NCBI GenBank assembly: GCA_963921425.1
Contig: OY992832.1
Location: forward strand, 27,989,489-28,053,488
From: Dryas octopetala
Lineage: Eukaryota > Streptophyta > Magnoliopsida > Rosales > Rosaceae
Reading direction: 5' to 3'
DNA: 64,000 bases
Below, in pieces: positions 27,118 to 41,200 of the stretch (position 1 is its first letter; the number at the start of each line of letters is the position of its first letter). The translations under genes were made by a program, and so were the position numbers. The notes beneath the pieces were generated by a model. It was not told the DNA's origin. It did not search any database and was given only the letters and a program-made list of their open reading frames with translations.

Positions 27118-27779
27118 TGTTTTTCTATTTCTTAAGAAAAAATTGTCAAAAATAAAAGTACATAAGTCAAAATTTGAATTACATAGATCAAAAGTGTCAT
27201 TTGGCCTTTGACAAATGGTTGGTTAAAATAGGAAAACTCCCCAGATGAATGAGTCAATAAGATGCGAGTGTTGACTACTCTAAAGTGACAAAATCATTCA
27301 ACTTTTGGGGCATATCATATGGCCATTAACCCTTCTTAATCTTGTCCCCTCTACTTTTTCTTCTTTTGTCTTTTTGCATTTCTTTTTGTCTTTATAATGT
27401 GAAATTATTGCACACTTATCAAATCTTTTTCAATTAAGTGACATCCTCCTTGCATTATTGACGCAACATGTCTAATTGAGCTTCAAGAGGCCTATCATAT
27501 CTTAATTATGTGCTTCCGCAATATACCCATACAGACACGTAAGTTTACTTTGCCCAAAAATAATCAAAGTTAAAATATCTTCAGTTTTTCTTGACTAGTT
27601 AAGTAGAGCGTGCCTAAAAAATCTTGATTCCAAGGAAATTCGAGAGTTTTGAAAGGATATTAAAAAAAAAAAAAACGAAAAATTCTCTTATAAACATGTA
27701 AAAATATTAAACATAAAAAAGTAAGCAAATAATTCATTTGATTGCAAAACACTTAATAAAACGTTAGAATCCAACAACT

Positions 27780-27810
<31 letters not shown>

Positions 27811-27945
27811 TACTTAAATGTTTGAATTTTCTTTTAAAAGCTCAAAAATAAAAATAGTTTGATAGGTCAGTTCGCTTTAATAAAAACGATCGCTTGTATT
27901 TACAATATTGTTGTTGTTGTTGGACAATAACTATGTTCACCGTGC

Positions 27946-29140
27946 TGTAACAATCCGACCCAAATTTCACTAAGAATTTAAAATTTTATTTGTTGTGGAC
28001 TTAAGAAGGACAAATGAAAATTAAGTTGTGGACTCAGAAAAAAGTTTTTCTAAATCAATTTGGAGACAAATATGAATGTTTGGAGATTACTAGAAATTTA
28101 TTTGAGGTTGTAATGATTTATGATGATTTAATTGAAGTCATTAAGGTTTTATTGAAATTTTTGAGATTTATTTGGAAGTATCTAAATTAAAGTGAATAAA
28201 GTTTGGGAACTCAAAGTTTAATTTCGAGCTGTTAGAAAAAAAATGGTACAAGACAAGTGAAGCCCATGGGAGCTTACGGAACATTTTTCGGATCTCAGAT
28301 CCATGGTTGGTAAATTATTTAAGAACATAGACGTTATGCCCTCAAGAGAAAAGTTGGGTTTCTAATGGGAATTAATAGAGAGGTATCTTTTAAAATTATG
28401 AAATTAACATAGTTAAATTGAGTTTGAACGTACGAACGCGTAGACGAAAATAAATCTTAAATCGAGTAAGGCATTTTAAGCTACACACTTGGCTACAAAA
28501 CTTGGGACAAAGGAAATGCCTTACTATAAAGGGAGCCCACAAGGACACTTCAAGGCATCATCCCCTCTCCAATACACACAACCCCAAAAACTCACAACAA
28601 TGTGAAACTCCCAGCAAGCTTTTTGCTCTCAATTTAGCCTAGTGGCATTTGTTTCTCAAAGCTCTCTTTATTTTCATTTGCATAGTCTTTCAAGGCCCTT
28701 TTTAATTTTATTTCTTTATGCTTATACAATTTCCTTGTATTTTGAATTTTTTCAAGAACACCATCTTGTTCTTTAAATTTATTTTAAGCTTAATTTCCAT
28801 TAAGCTCTCTTCTAAATTCATGTTACTCTTTATCTACATTTTTTGTTGTTCATGCACAAAGTTATAGTCGATCTAGGCAAGAAAAGAATCTATATATGCT
28901 TTTCTCATTCATTTCCTATTGCACAATAATTTTTAAAAATTAGATCTTTAATTTAGCGCATTACATTTTTTTTATTTTGTATTAAATATATATTTTTTTT
29001 TTCTAATCGGTTATTCCAAGCTTATTAATGACAGGCGCACCCATGCCTGCCAAACGTTGGAAACATCGTTATCACACACAGCAAAACGTGTTTTGACTAA
29101 CGCTCGGCTCTCCATGTAGCCGAGCCGAGGATTTTTGTGT
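27946..29140 (+). mobile_element. LTR remnant in copy B
   Basis: This is the counterpart of 18,106-19,300, with the same TGTAACAATCCGACCC start and a TATAAAG at 28525-28531. Differences are substitutions and short indels. Confidence 0.5.
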
Positions 29141-29819
29141 CGAAACAATAAGCTTATTTATATTAAGGGTGTAGAAACTGTTGAGGTTTATAAAAGAGTT
29201 TCTTCTGCACAACAAAAGTGAGGGACTGACAAAGCACATATACCTTTACTTTTACCATGGAAATAAGAGTCTGCTGCCTTTTTAAAAAGTGTTATATATT
29301 ATTCATCATCTCGTGAATGTAGTTTGTAAGTTTGCATATTTGTCTTCTTGTTATATTTTCCACCCATGTGTCTTTCGACTCTTTCCTTTTGACCCATGTT
29401 TTATCTTTCATTTCCTTTTGACCCCATGTGTAATTGCATAGTTTGCATATTGTCTTTCATTCCCATTACAGCATTACTAATGGGAATGACTAGCTAAGTA
29501 ATTTAACTATTTAAGTATTCCTGGAAAAAAAATAATAATAATTTAAGTAAGGGTTAATTGGATATTAACCCGTCAAACTCTTATTTTAAATTCTCTAGCT
29601 AACCCATTGACTTTTTAGTTCATAAATTAGGTCTAATTTCAAAAATTACAGCCATGATTAAAACACACCTTAATCCATTTTATAATTACAAAGTTTGCCA
29701 TTGTCATTAATAAGAATAAATTAAATTAAATTCATAAATTGATTTTCTTAATTAAATGTAATCAATCTATTCATAATTAATGTCAATCAACATAGGAAAA
29801 ACATTTTGTATGTACATAA

Positions 29820-30050
29820 AATTCTTGTAGGTATATAAAATAACATGAAAAAAAATAGTAAGTGCATAAAATTAACAACAACCTACAAAAATAGTAAGTG
29901 CACAATACAAACACGAAAAAAACTAATGGGTGCACAAAATAAACACGAAAAAAACCAGTAGGTGCACAAAATAAACACACAAAAAAATCAGTAGGTAGAC
30001 AAAATAAATACAAAAAAAAACTAGTAGGTGCACAACATAAAATGTTCAAA
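29820..30050. repeat. A-rich minisatellite, copy B (about 5 units)
   Basis: This has the same unit as at 19,985-20,280 but fewer copies, which shows array length change since the duplication. Confidence 0.8.
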
Positions 30051-30887
30051 GTTGAAACACGCAACAATTATATCATTTCAATAAAAAAAACTATAATATT
30101 CTTAATTAATGCAGATAAATAGCATTAACTACTCATAATATTATATTAATAGGGAAAATAGTATCTTAAGGAAACCACAAACTTTTAGTTTTAAATTAAG
30201 CCGACTCATACAAAAATATAAGGAAAGTTGCTTCTGTGGATACTAGTCAAAGGGTTAAACCTCCCAAAATAAATTATCATGGGTTACACTTAAGAAAAAA
30301 TCTATTATAGATAGTTTATCCTAATTTACTATTTAAGTAAATCTAAACAGTTTATTTTCATCTATACAAAACATATTATAACATATCCTTCAAAATTGTA
30401 AATATTTATTTTATTAATAACATTGTTGTTCATAAGTTTGATAGTTGGTGGGCAGCCCAGTTGGAAGGGTAATAGAATTTGCTCCTCCCTCCCCTTAATA
30501 AAAAAATAAAAAAAACCATTGTAATTCACAGTCACTTTAATTTCACTTGTCAAATCAGATCTTTATTCATGCATATGATGGATGGATGAAAAGGTAGTCA
30601 TGCGAAAAGTTGATCCCAAATTTTTATTTTTTTTTGTTACAAGGGAGGGATTCAAACTCTGACCTTTAGAAGTAAAGTTGGAATCCAAATATGACCACAT
30701 AAATTATTTCTTCAAAATTTAATTTCAGAAGTTGGTCATACTTATCACTTATGTGAGCAACCCTTAATTTCGTGTCTTATATGATTATATCAAATTCAAA
30801 AGGTAAAGAATAAAGAAAGAAAAAGTAGCTATATCATATCCTAATATCAAGTTGGAGTAGTCTTGTCTCTTTTGCCTCAGAATTCAA

Positions 30888-30895
30888 TATATAAG
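30888..30895 (+). promoter_or_regulatory. TATA box of BURP gene B
   Basis: TATATAAG lies 78 bases before the start codon, as in copy A; the surrounding promoter is nearly identical. Confidence 0.7.
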
Positions 30896-30965
30896 CACAC
30901 ACTCCCTTTCATTTCATTTCTCACCTTCTCACCTAATTATCGGTCTATTCTTAGAGTTCACAAGA

Positions 30966-33032
30966 ATGGACTACGTTCTTCACAATTCCCTTTGCTCCTT
31001 TTTCTATGTAAGTGTTCATAAGAAATTTTTGGCTAGGAGTGTTAATTTGTGTAGGAATATATGATCCACTGCTTGGTTTCTTTTTTATTTATTTTCACTT
31101 GATTTTTAATTATACTCGTGCATTATAAAATTTAAGAGTGTGCGATTTCCAAGCAATCCTCCAAGTAAAACCTAAGTATTCTTAAATTCTGTGGCAGGTG
31201 GCATTAGTACTAGTGGTGGGAAGCTATGCTTCTAATAATGGTGTATCCTGGGGGTCTTACTGGCAGTCAGCTTTGCCAAAAACTCCAATGCCCAAAGCTG
31301 TACAGCAACTTTTGCACCCGGGTTAGTATGTCTTTCAAATGCAAACCCCTTTCTACATTCATCAGAGTTTGCAGCTTGTTAATTAAGGAATTAATTGAGT
31401 TTGGTAGCTTAATATATATATATATATAGGCTCCTTCTATTGAGGTATACCTCAACTTATTTATGTTGAGATATACCCTATTAGAGTACACGAGTCGTTT
31501 TGTGTCGATCCGAACCGTTCATTTTTTACATCTCTATTAATAGATCATTTTTGCAAAAAATTAGCCAAATATATGAGGCATAGTGTATTATTTCTAGCTT
31601 AGTATATTATATATATATATATATATATATATTAATGCAGGCTAGGCCCATAGTCATTGAAGTTCTTAATGGTAAATTTCGGCTTTAATATATGACAAGC
31701 AATAGATCAGATTTCATGTGTGTGTATGTGATTCAGATATATACCTGTAGCTAGAAATAAATCTCGAGGAAAAATTTTCCATTTCTTGCTGTAAGTAATT
31801 AAAATCATGAGGAACTTTACTGGCTGTTCTCTAATTTTCATCAACTATGTATGGTGGTTCTTCAATGATCTATACATATGCTAGAAACTTAGAAAGGGGT
31901 TTATATCAGATTTCTAGCATGCATCTGTACTTTTGATAGAACCCATTTGACAACTTTAAAAAATCACTACTGCTCTCACAAAATTATGATACGACAGTAT
32001 CTTATTTATTCAATTCTAAACTTAGTCTGAATCTTAAATATCACAACTAAGTAAGATACTGACCATGTGTACCGATACATCTTTTGTTGATTCTATAATT
32101 ATTGTTCTGAAAATTGATGAAACTAGTAAAAAACCTCTCTACACAAATAATTAACCCAATAAAGAAGTCTTGCTTAATTTTCTACAATATATGATTTATA
32201 TGTAAACCTCTTCAAATGCTTATTGTTTGTTGCTGATACAGAGAACTGGATAGAAGGCAAAAGCACATACACTGGGGTCATCAACAAGGATGCTTTAAAA
32301 GTTAACATCATGCTAAGTGGATCAGCATTTCCCACTATAGGGAAAGACAACTATGCCAAGGCAGCCTCGGGAAAAATCCAAGTTGAGCCAAGCGTTACTT
32401 CTTTCTTCTTAGAGAAGGATCTGCATTGGGGCAAAAAAATGACATTGCACTTCCCTGAAACCACCAACAAGGCCAATCTTTTGCCTCGTCAAGTTGCAAA
32501 CTCCATACCCTTTTCGAGCCTCAAGATACCGGAAATCCTCAACCGCTTTGCAGTGAAACCTGAATCCCCGGAAGCAGAAATAATGAAACAAACAATCAAA
32601 GACTGCGAGGAACCGAGCATCAAAGGGGAAGACAAGTTGTGTGCAACATCCTTAGAATCGTTGATAGATTTCAGCGTTTCGAAGCTTGGGAAACACGTTG
32701 AGGTGTATACAACAAAGGTGGAAAAGGAAAACAAGCAGGAATATAGGATTGAAAGGGGAGTGCAGAGGATTGGAGACAGGTCTGTGGTGTGTCACAAGCA
32801 GAATTATGTGTATGCTGTGTTTTACTGTCATGAAGTCCATTCCACAAGGGCTTACAAGGTTCCTTTGGTGGGTGTTGATGGAGCAAAAGCTGAGGCAGTG
32901 GCTGTTTGCCACACTGATACAAGAACATGGAACAATAAGCATTTTGCTTTCCAAGTCCTCAAAATAAAGCCTGGGACCGCCCCTATATGCCACTTCCTGC
33001 CTAGTGGCAGCCTTGTCTGGGTTCCAAAATAG
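30966..33032 (+). CDS. BURP-domain secreted protein, copy B
   Basis: Exons 30966-31007, 31198-31321 and 32242-33032 join to 318 residues, with the same exon phases as copy A. The signal peptide, PMPKAVQQLLHP segment and BURP domain are all present, and the CH pairs have spacing 10, 25, 25. Against copy A it has F4V, a Pro for Ser in PMPKA, E for K in the FPETTNKA stretch, and CHEVHS for CHELHS. It also has a 57-bp in-frame segment (32295-32351, residues LKVNIMLSGSAFPTIGKDN) where copy A has 27 unrelated bases. Otherwise the proteins are almost identical. The gene appears intact, so the locus probably expresses two near-identical apoplastic proteins that differ in the linker before the BURP domain. 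Confidence 0.92.
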
Positions 33033-33476
33033 GAAAATGTAGAAAGGGGTTAAGACCATGTTATCACAAATATATAGTTTGTGTCAAACAACATAAATCA
33101 GTGTATTATATCTATGTATTATTTATGTGTGTTAACGTTTGATGTAGCCAAGCTTGGATAGTGTGTAATATGTTGGATAAAAATTTCAGAAAATTTGTGT
33201 CAACTCACAAACATGTTTGGATAATCCCATGTCCTTATAATTAGTGGAGCAAAACATGGAGACCATCACTCATTATCTCTAAATATCCAAGTGATTTTAT
33301 ATTTATAATGGGTTAGAGGTTAAAACTTTTACCTCAAAGTCTAGAGACTATGGTTTAAACCTTAAATAGAATCCAGACATTAACAAATTAAGTTAAATGT
33401 TACCATCGCATAGTCACAATTATGTGATTGTCTTACAATCACAATTCAATTTATAATATATATAGGAAAAATTTTA

Positions 33477-33593
33477 GGCAAGGGTGCAAACGTCGACACA
33501 GTGTCAACATGTGAGGTTAACATGTGCTATAGCAAGTTCTGAAATCTTTTGCCGACCCCATGTTGTCACTGTGTCAATGCGAACATCCTTACC
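33477..33593. mobile_element. Small foldback element
   Basis: The left arm reads GGCAAGGGTGCAAACGTCGA and then CACAGTGTCAACATG. The reverse complement of the right arm reads GGTAAGGATGTTCGCATTGA and then CACAGTGACAACATG. About 117 bp in total can fold into an imperfect hairpin. It is probably a MITE. Confidence 0.6.
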
Positions 33594-34439
33594 GGAGAAG
33601 GACTATATATATATATAGAGGATGAAAGTTCGAATGCTCAAGCTAACATTCGGAGGGGAGTTTTTGGACCCAAACTAATTTCTTCCCTCTGCTTAGTACC
33701 TCAATTAAAAACATTCATGCCCTAATTGGCCACCAATGGAATGAAGAAAAGGGTGGCGGGTTTGAAATTTCTTTACATCTACAAGAACAGAGAAGTAATT
33801 AAGAAAGGTTCAACAATGCGTCCATGCAATGTTTGGTAGCAAAAGATGGCGACTAACACAATTTCACTCCAATTCAAATATGAAATGCCTGTGTCTGCTA
33901 TTACATAATCAAGGTTCAGGTCATTTTGGCATAACCCAAAAATTAAAATAAAGAACGCCAGTCCAAAGGTTATTTGTGTTTGTCTCAAGCACCAAATCAA
34001 TCATGTAAAAAAGGTTTCAATCGAGAAAACTACTGGTCTATTCCTAGTTGAAGAGGCAGTGAAAAAAAAAAAAAAAAAAATTAAAAGGGTACTTTACATT
34101 CTGCTTTTTTCAAAGTATTTGAGTGTAAGAAAATAAAGTAGCTAGCAGGCAGATTAACCTCAGGCTGATCATGTAAATACCTTAGTTCATCTTCCAAAAC
34201 GAAGGATACCATATTATAACTTTGCTAGAAAATTGCTTTATTTCTAAAACACACACTTCAACATTTCTTTAACTGCTATACATATTTAACTCAGGTGACG
34301 AGTATCATTTCATCAACTCCTTCCCGCCACAAAATTCCCGACCAACACAAAGAGCAACAATGCAGATAGAATTCAAAAATGTGATTTCTCCCTGTTAATA
34401 TGAAGTAAAATGTCATCATTGATTCACCCAACATCTGAT
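33594..34439. other. Intergenic and 3' UTR region of PPME1
   Basis: No gene is seen. The part next to 34,440 should be the 3' UTR of the minus-strand PPME1 gene. A poly-A tract lies at about 34,063-34,080. Confidence 0.5.
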
Positions 34440-37400
34440 TCAAGGTTTGGACTGGGATGGCTGACGGAGTCCTGGAATCTGCAACACAGTGTATCATATA
34501 AACAAAGATGTCAAAGGGGGCAGAAGGGGCCAATAAATTAATACCTGAAGCGACATGGTACATTATAGTACCATGGTGAAAGCCTATATATATATTATAT
34601 AACCTGTAAACAATTGCTCATTTATGCACCAGAGGACATAAAAAATGCACATTTGACTTTTAAAAATGTTAGAGTTCTGAAGGGGAACATTTATTCATCA
34701 AGTATACTATTTGAAAAAGTTTGTGCGATACATAGAAGGCAAGATCAAACCTTAAAAACTGTTTATAAAACATTAGATACTACTTTGCAGTATCATATTG
34801 GTTCACCTAAACTGAAGGTTATAGTAACAAACAATAAGGGTAGATCCTTCCATTTGATGGTTCCCACTATTCCATGAAACTGAAAAAGACTGATCAAACA
34901 TTTCCTGTGCATATGATATGCTTTTGTTGGTTATCAGAAAATGGTTATCCCCTAGGTAAACATTTGGGGATAGAAGTATTTCCATGCCAGTGTTGGAGCA
35001 GCTTAAACCTCAACCTTGAGTCTGTAGTTAAGAGCAGAAGCAAGCATTTCACTCTTTTTTTTCAAGTACTGTTTTCAGGTCAATATAAGGGTGAACATCT
35101 TCTCTTTTTTTTTTGGTTGATATGGAAACTAGCCCATAGGGGCAGTACAAACAGCTCTCAGCCTAGTGACACCAAGTAAGTCATCCAGAAAAACTGAAGC
35201 AACAGAAGGGGGTGGATTATCATGTTGCAACTTATCTTGGCCAGACTTTCAGCACGCATATTGCACCCCCTATAAATATGTCTAAAGCCAACAAACCCAA
35301 CCTGCTCAATATAAAACTTGCAGCTCCTGATGAGATGCTCAAGAGGGTGCAGATTAGTGTGATTGTCATTTAGAAGCAACACAAGCACAGCAGAATCTGA
35401 TTCAATGAGAACTTTATCAATACCTCTCTCAACAGACATCTATAATCCCAAAAGCAATCCCCACAATTCAGCTTCAAGAACAGATCCAGTAAACCCTAAA
35501 CCCTAAGGATGAATTATCTTTCTATTCCAACAATTTAAAAAAACCTTACTGAATATAACAGGAAGTTAAAATTGGCCTCGTTTGGAAGGCTGGACAAGGA
35601 CAGGATAACTCAACTAAATTGGACTATTGTCCCAGTGTTGGACCTCCTATCCGGATTCTAAGATAATCCAAAATTCGCTGGGTTAACAGACCTTTATGAA
35701 GACATGGATCTATTATCCCAAGGACGTCAAGAAGCATTCTTCATTTAGAACCACCCTCCTTTCACTCACATTCTAAGATAATCTGACACTATACACACCA
35801 TCATTCTTCACAGAAAAAATATTTTCAGAAGGCATATTTCACTCTTTTCCTCTGTCACTGATGCATTCTTAGGTATTGTTTTTCCATATTATTTTCTTTT
35901 TTAGGTACTGTCTATTTCCGAAAAATTCTTAGGAGATACTGCATGTAAGAGAATAAATGGAAGATAATACACAAGCCTAACCACATATGATTCGGTCAGG
36001 ATGATGATGATAATTTAGTTTACATCTCACATTGAACCCATTTCCTTTCTTTCTTTCTTTCTTTTTTTCCGAGTCCATTACTTATAAGGTTTTAAAACTT
36101 TCAGGACAAATTTCACATTCAACGTTGGGCGTTGGAATGCTAAAAATATGGTCTCATATCAAATAATGGAAAAGCAAGCTGTGAGTGCTTGTATGTAAAA
36201 AGTACACATGGAATGTAAATTCAAAAGAGCCTGAAGATGCCACATTAGGTTCTAAAAAGATGGAAATGGTGCAAGCCACAATAGTTGAGGCAAGCCAGTG
36301 ACAAGCTTCAGTACATTCGTGGGTGTAATACCTCCACATCAAATGAATCTCAATACTTTGTTTATGTTTTAACAAAAGATAGTTCTGTTTCTCTCTCTCA
36401 CACACACACAAAGAACTTAAAATACCTCTTCAGAACTACCAATTTCTAAGAGAGACCACAAGTTCTTGAGGAAGATCTGACCAATTAGCCATATTCACTA
36501 TTCAAGATTTCGAATCAATAATATCAACTACTCTGAAGATCTCATTGTTGAAAACGTGGAATTGGATTGGAGTTAAAAGAGAAATAATAGAGCAGTCCCT
36601 AAGAAGAGGCTATATAGTAACACAAGATTTATGTTTATATATGCTATAGGATTTGGATTTCTAACAGCATAAAGAGAAACCTTACATGTGAAAGACATAC
36701 ACCAGGGTCACATGGAGGTCAAATACAAGCAACAAAAACTATATATACACTTATGCCATTTGGAGCATCCAATACATCGCACATTGTTTGTAGAAACATG
36801 GCAAAGGATGAACATAAACGAAACAGAACTTCCTTGAATAAAAAATATCACAAATACAGAATATTTCCAGATATTATACATTATTATTTATAACAGGATG
36901 TGGGTACCAACCTCAATTCCATGGGGCCCTATACGATTACGAGATATAAAATTAATTATTAGTGATGCAAATTCATCAGGTACATCTTCCTGCAAAAATT
37001 CAGATACAGAAGTTGCTACATTTTATACAAAAACAAAAAAAATGAAAAAAAAAAAAAAAAATTGCCATAGGATTAAACTCATTAACAGAACACATACTTG
37101 TATGGCATGCCCAGTATGTCTGACAACAACCATCTGGAATTTGCCTTGCATTTGACCAATTGTAAGAGCTCTGTTACAAAACAATGCAGATGACTCTCAG
37201 AATATGTACCTCAAACAATTTGTGGTTTTCAACTAAGTTGTTCAAGATGCTGTTACTGCCAGTCAAAAGTATGCTTTTGAAATCATAAGATTGCTATTTG
37301 AACGCAATTCAGTAATAATGTGAGAAATTATTACAGCTTAGAGCTTATGTAACTATAACACACCAGCTATCTACTAAAAACTATCATTGATTCTTAACAA

Positions 37401-38227
37401 TGCCAAACATAGTCTACTTTATGCAGAAGCACCCACATCAAGCCTAAATCATTCCCTGATTCCAGTCATGATTCTTGGCCCAAGTGAAAATATTTCATAA
37501 CACACGCACACACCAAAAGACAATCACAAAACTAGGAAGATTCCATTAGCATGCAAAGGAATGGAGAAAAAAATACAAAGCATGAACACCTGCACTCAAG
37601 ATTACAAGTTTCCTTTTCCTGACAGACATTTCCTGACAGAAAACATAGAATGCAAGGCAGGCTGACTTATTTACAGCCTCTTCCCACACCATAATTAATT
37701 TCCTCAAATAGAATCCCCTTCATCTGAATAAGGTGACAAAGACTGTTTACAAGCAAAACAAAAATAGAAGTTTATCTTCCCAACCAGCAGATCATCTCAG
37801 ACTTCTCAGTATTATAACATTGTACTTGTGCGATACAGTCAAGACAAGGATGGTTAACCTAAAGCACCACTTATACTTCATTTGTCTGCAGACATCTGTA
37901 TATGTTAAATAACCACTTGAAGTCTGGAACTTGCTGCAATTAATATCAAAATCTTGTCTAGTTAAATACCATGTAAGCATGCAAATTAAACTGGATACTC
38001 AAATCCAAGTAGAGCCTTCCAAAAGAACAGATCTCAGCAGGGATTTCAAGGTTTTCTACCATTTATACTTTAAGAAAAAAAAAAATGCAAAATTAACAAG
38101 AAGTTTCATTTAAGTAATTTACTAATTTTTACAAAGCACTTGCATACAAGTTTCAACAAACCTCAATGCCCTGTATCTATCTTCTACTTATTCCTGCTGG
38201 TAAAAGATGAGGGGATTGCTAATATCT

Positions 38228-38258
<31 letters not shown>

Positions 38259-41200
38259 CAATAAGAAACAGAGCTTTATTAGAAAAAAGAAGGAAACTAC
38301 AAATCCAATGGACAAGAAGTCTGTCAAACAACTAAAACAGAAGTTTTAATCTTAACTCACGTTATTTCCTTCCTTTATGGAAATTTCCTTTCCTAGTTTG
38401 TCATGTGCCAAATATTTATGAGGTAAGTGGGACCCAAAATCCTATACCACTAAACATGCCATAAAGATTATGTCATGTGACCATTCAGGGTTTGGTTAAC
38501 ATAGAAGGCAGATCACTAAAGATTATGTCATGACAAACTGTTCTGATTAAACAGCATGATCATGGAAAGTTAAATGGAAAGAACCTGTCCAGTCGATCTG
38601 TTCCAGCTAACAGCAGGAGCTTTGGAACAGGACATGACAGAAATTTTTCTGAAAGGCCTTCATACCTGCATTTGAGTAAACTCTATTTACTGATTTGAAA
38701 GAGGAAATAGTTTATGACACAAGCTAGCAAAAAGAAAAAAATAAATACATTGACACATCCGATACTAAAATCAGCACATTATCTATGCTTCCAGTTTATC
38801 AAATATTATAAGATTGAAACAGTATGTTAAAGTGATGCAGGTTAATTTAGATCTCTATCTCCATCCAACTAGTGTGAATTTGAACAATACTGGGATGAGT
38901 CAGTCATATGAGCAGGTTGTAAAATTGTAATCAACAAGCAAGCCATGCTCTATTTCTGGATGCAGCAATCAAACAATTTGGCAAGAAAAGTGTGCACAAG
39001 TATGCAGAATGAAATATTCCACCTCATAAATGGTACATAAACGCGGATGAGTTTGGTTTCAATTGAATTATCTACGAGAAGTAATATTGCCCTGACCACA
39101 ATGCCAAATTCTAAATGTGAATATTAACAACAAAATATACACATACCAGCTTTTCCAATATTGTTCTGTTTCTTCTAGTCGTGCTCTGTAAATGTAACTG
39201 CAGAACAATATCCGTCAGTTATGTGCAGGACTAGGATCAACAGAGACTTAATGAAAACAAGACAATAACGGATCATAATTTGCTTATGGTGATAGCAGCA
39301 TAGCAATATATGGTTATAAATATAAAAGTACTTACCATTTCTTTGAGTCATCATACTTTAAAGTGGTAGGTACTGACACACGAGCAGACTCAATGTTTCT
39401 CAAAGAGCCTCCCCTTACACTCCATTCAATCTACACACAGATAAATATCATGTTCAGAATAATCAGCCATCCCAATCCGGCCAATTGAATAGAGATTCAA
39501 TTATCGTTTTCACAACCAGGTCTATATTAGGAACATTTGGTGCTGTGGCAAGCCACATTGCCTTCTTACTATGTAGCCCATTTGGTACACTTGACATGGA
39601 ATGTGGAAACCAATCAGATTGCATAGAATAAAATGCATAAGAAACAAAATTATCATATTTAGTTAACTTAGAATCTTTTCTTGGAATCCTTAAGGAATTT
39701 GATTTTAGTGTTTGGTTAAAATTAATACAATAATTTAGGGGAGTAATTTAATTTTGTCTTCAATCCTAAAAGATCCTCAAATACATCGCTATATTTTTAT
39801 GGAGGATAATCTTTTCCTGTGCATTTTTATTTAAGGATTTAACAGCAAGGAATCTTAATCCTCTCACTAAAGTAGTTATCAAATAATGACCATTTTCCTT
39901 GTATTTCAAGAATCTTTATTCGGAATTACTTTACTTCCCTTGACCATAAGAAACTTCACAAATGATTGTGATTATTTCCGCACAATTTAAACAACATTAC
40001 TTTCCATGGCAGGCATACCAAACGAGCACAAAAAGTAACCTTAAGAGTAAACTCCACACTAAATTAAAAGAGGATAAATGCATCCTTGAAATGTAGGGCC
40101 AAGTTAATGTCCACCATTAACTTCAATTTGGTCGATGTGCCCACTAATTAAACTAAGCTAACATTTCAAATATCCCCTTTGGTCAACCAAATCCATTAAA
40201 AGATGATACATGTGTATTTTCCATGCAATTTTAAATGGCAAAATCATAATTATCAAATAGAACAATAGATTAATAATGCTTTTATTTTCTTTTCCCCTAG
40301 GAACCACAGGTGTTGTAAGATTGGATGGAAGTCTAGCCCCTCTCTAATCTTCTGGTGTCGAATCATTTTATTTTTGTGTGCAAAAAGCTTTACTTTTTCT
40401 TCAATTTACTGAAAAGAAATGGCACCGACCTTAGTCTAGGTTTTTGGCGCATGAAAGTAAACCAATGGAGACCTCACCTTCAACGCCATCAACATTAGTT
40501 TCCGATTACCACAGATCAAGTAGAATGAAAAGAGAGATATTTGTAGTTAGAAGTTGCCAGTGTAGGAGTTGAAGAAGGTGATCTTGCCGTGGTGGGATTG
40601 AGACAAGAACATGATCATGTCCAAGCATGGTGTGATGGGATTGGTGGCCTTCGACTTACTGCAGAAGATGGGTTTGCATAAACCAGTTCAGGGATCAGTT
40701 GTTGGAATGCTAATGTGTATCATGGGGGTAGTGCACAACAGTGGGTGTGTAGCTTCTGGTAGAGATGGGTCTCAAAATTAAGAGTTCTAAATCTCACAAT
40801 TCAAAGAAAAATATTTATTCTTGTTTATGATTTGTTTAATTAGCATTTTCTCCTTGAGAATCACGAACAAATGGCATGTCTATCTATTAATGGATCTGGT
40901 TGACACAAGGAGCTATTTGACATTTCAACTTAGTCAGGAGAAACTTGACCAAATCAGAAGTTAAGGAGGGAATTGTAATTGGCCCCAAAGTTCAAATATT
41001 TCCCCTAAAATACCATATTAGCCGATCTCATAATGGTATGTGCATCCTGACTTTAAGAATCTTTATATTAATTTGTCAATCTTTCTTATATGATACCCTA
41101 ATTGCAATTCTTTTTGAACAAAATTAGTGCTTCAAGTAAATCATGTTGGACGCAAGAGTTAAACCAAAATTAGGAACCATTAGAGTTTAAAAATCATGTA

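Larger units (their letters stand above)
27169..33175 (+). repeat. Segmental duplication, copy B
   Basis: This is the direct-orientation partner of 15,475-23,375 and keeps the same order of elements. It lacks the 1.8 kb transposon of copy A. Its left border sits about 50 bp after the copia element, and its right border is at GTGTGTAATATGT near 33,170. Confidence 0.92.

Noticed and set aside
35491..35507. Telomere-like CCCTAAACCCTAA
   Set aside because: Only about two units, within an intronic LINE relic; chance or a telo-box, not a telomere.
38230..38258. Long poly-T tract as a possible SINE or LINE tail
   Set aside because: No recognisable element body or target duplication could be tied to it; similar tracts at 41,590 and 5615 are equally uninformative.
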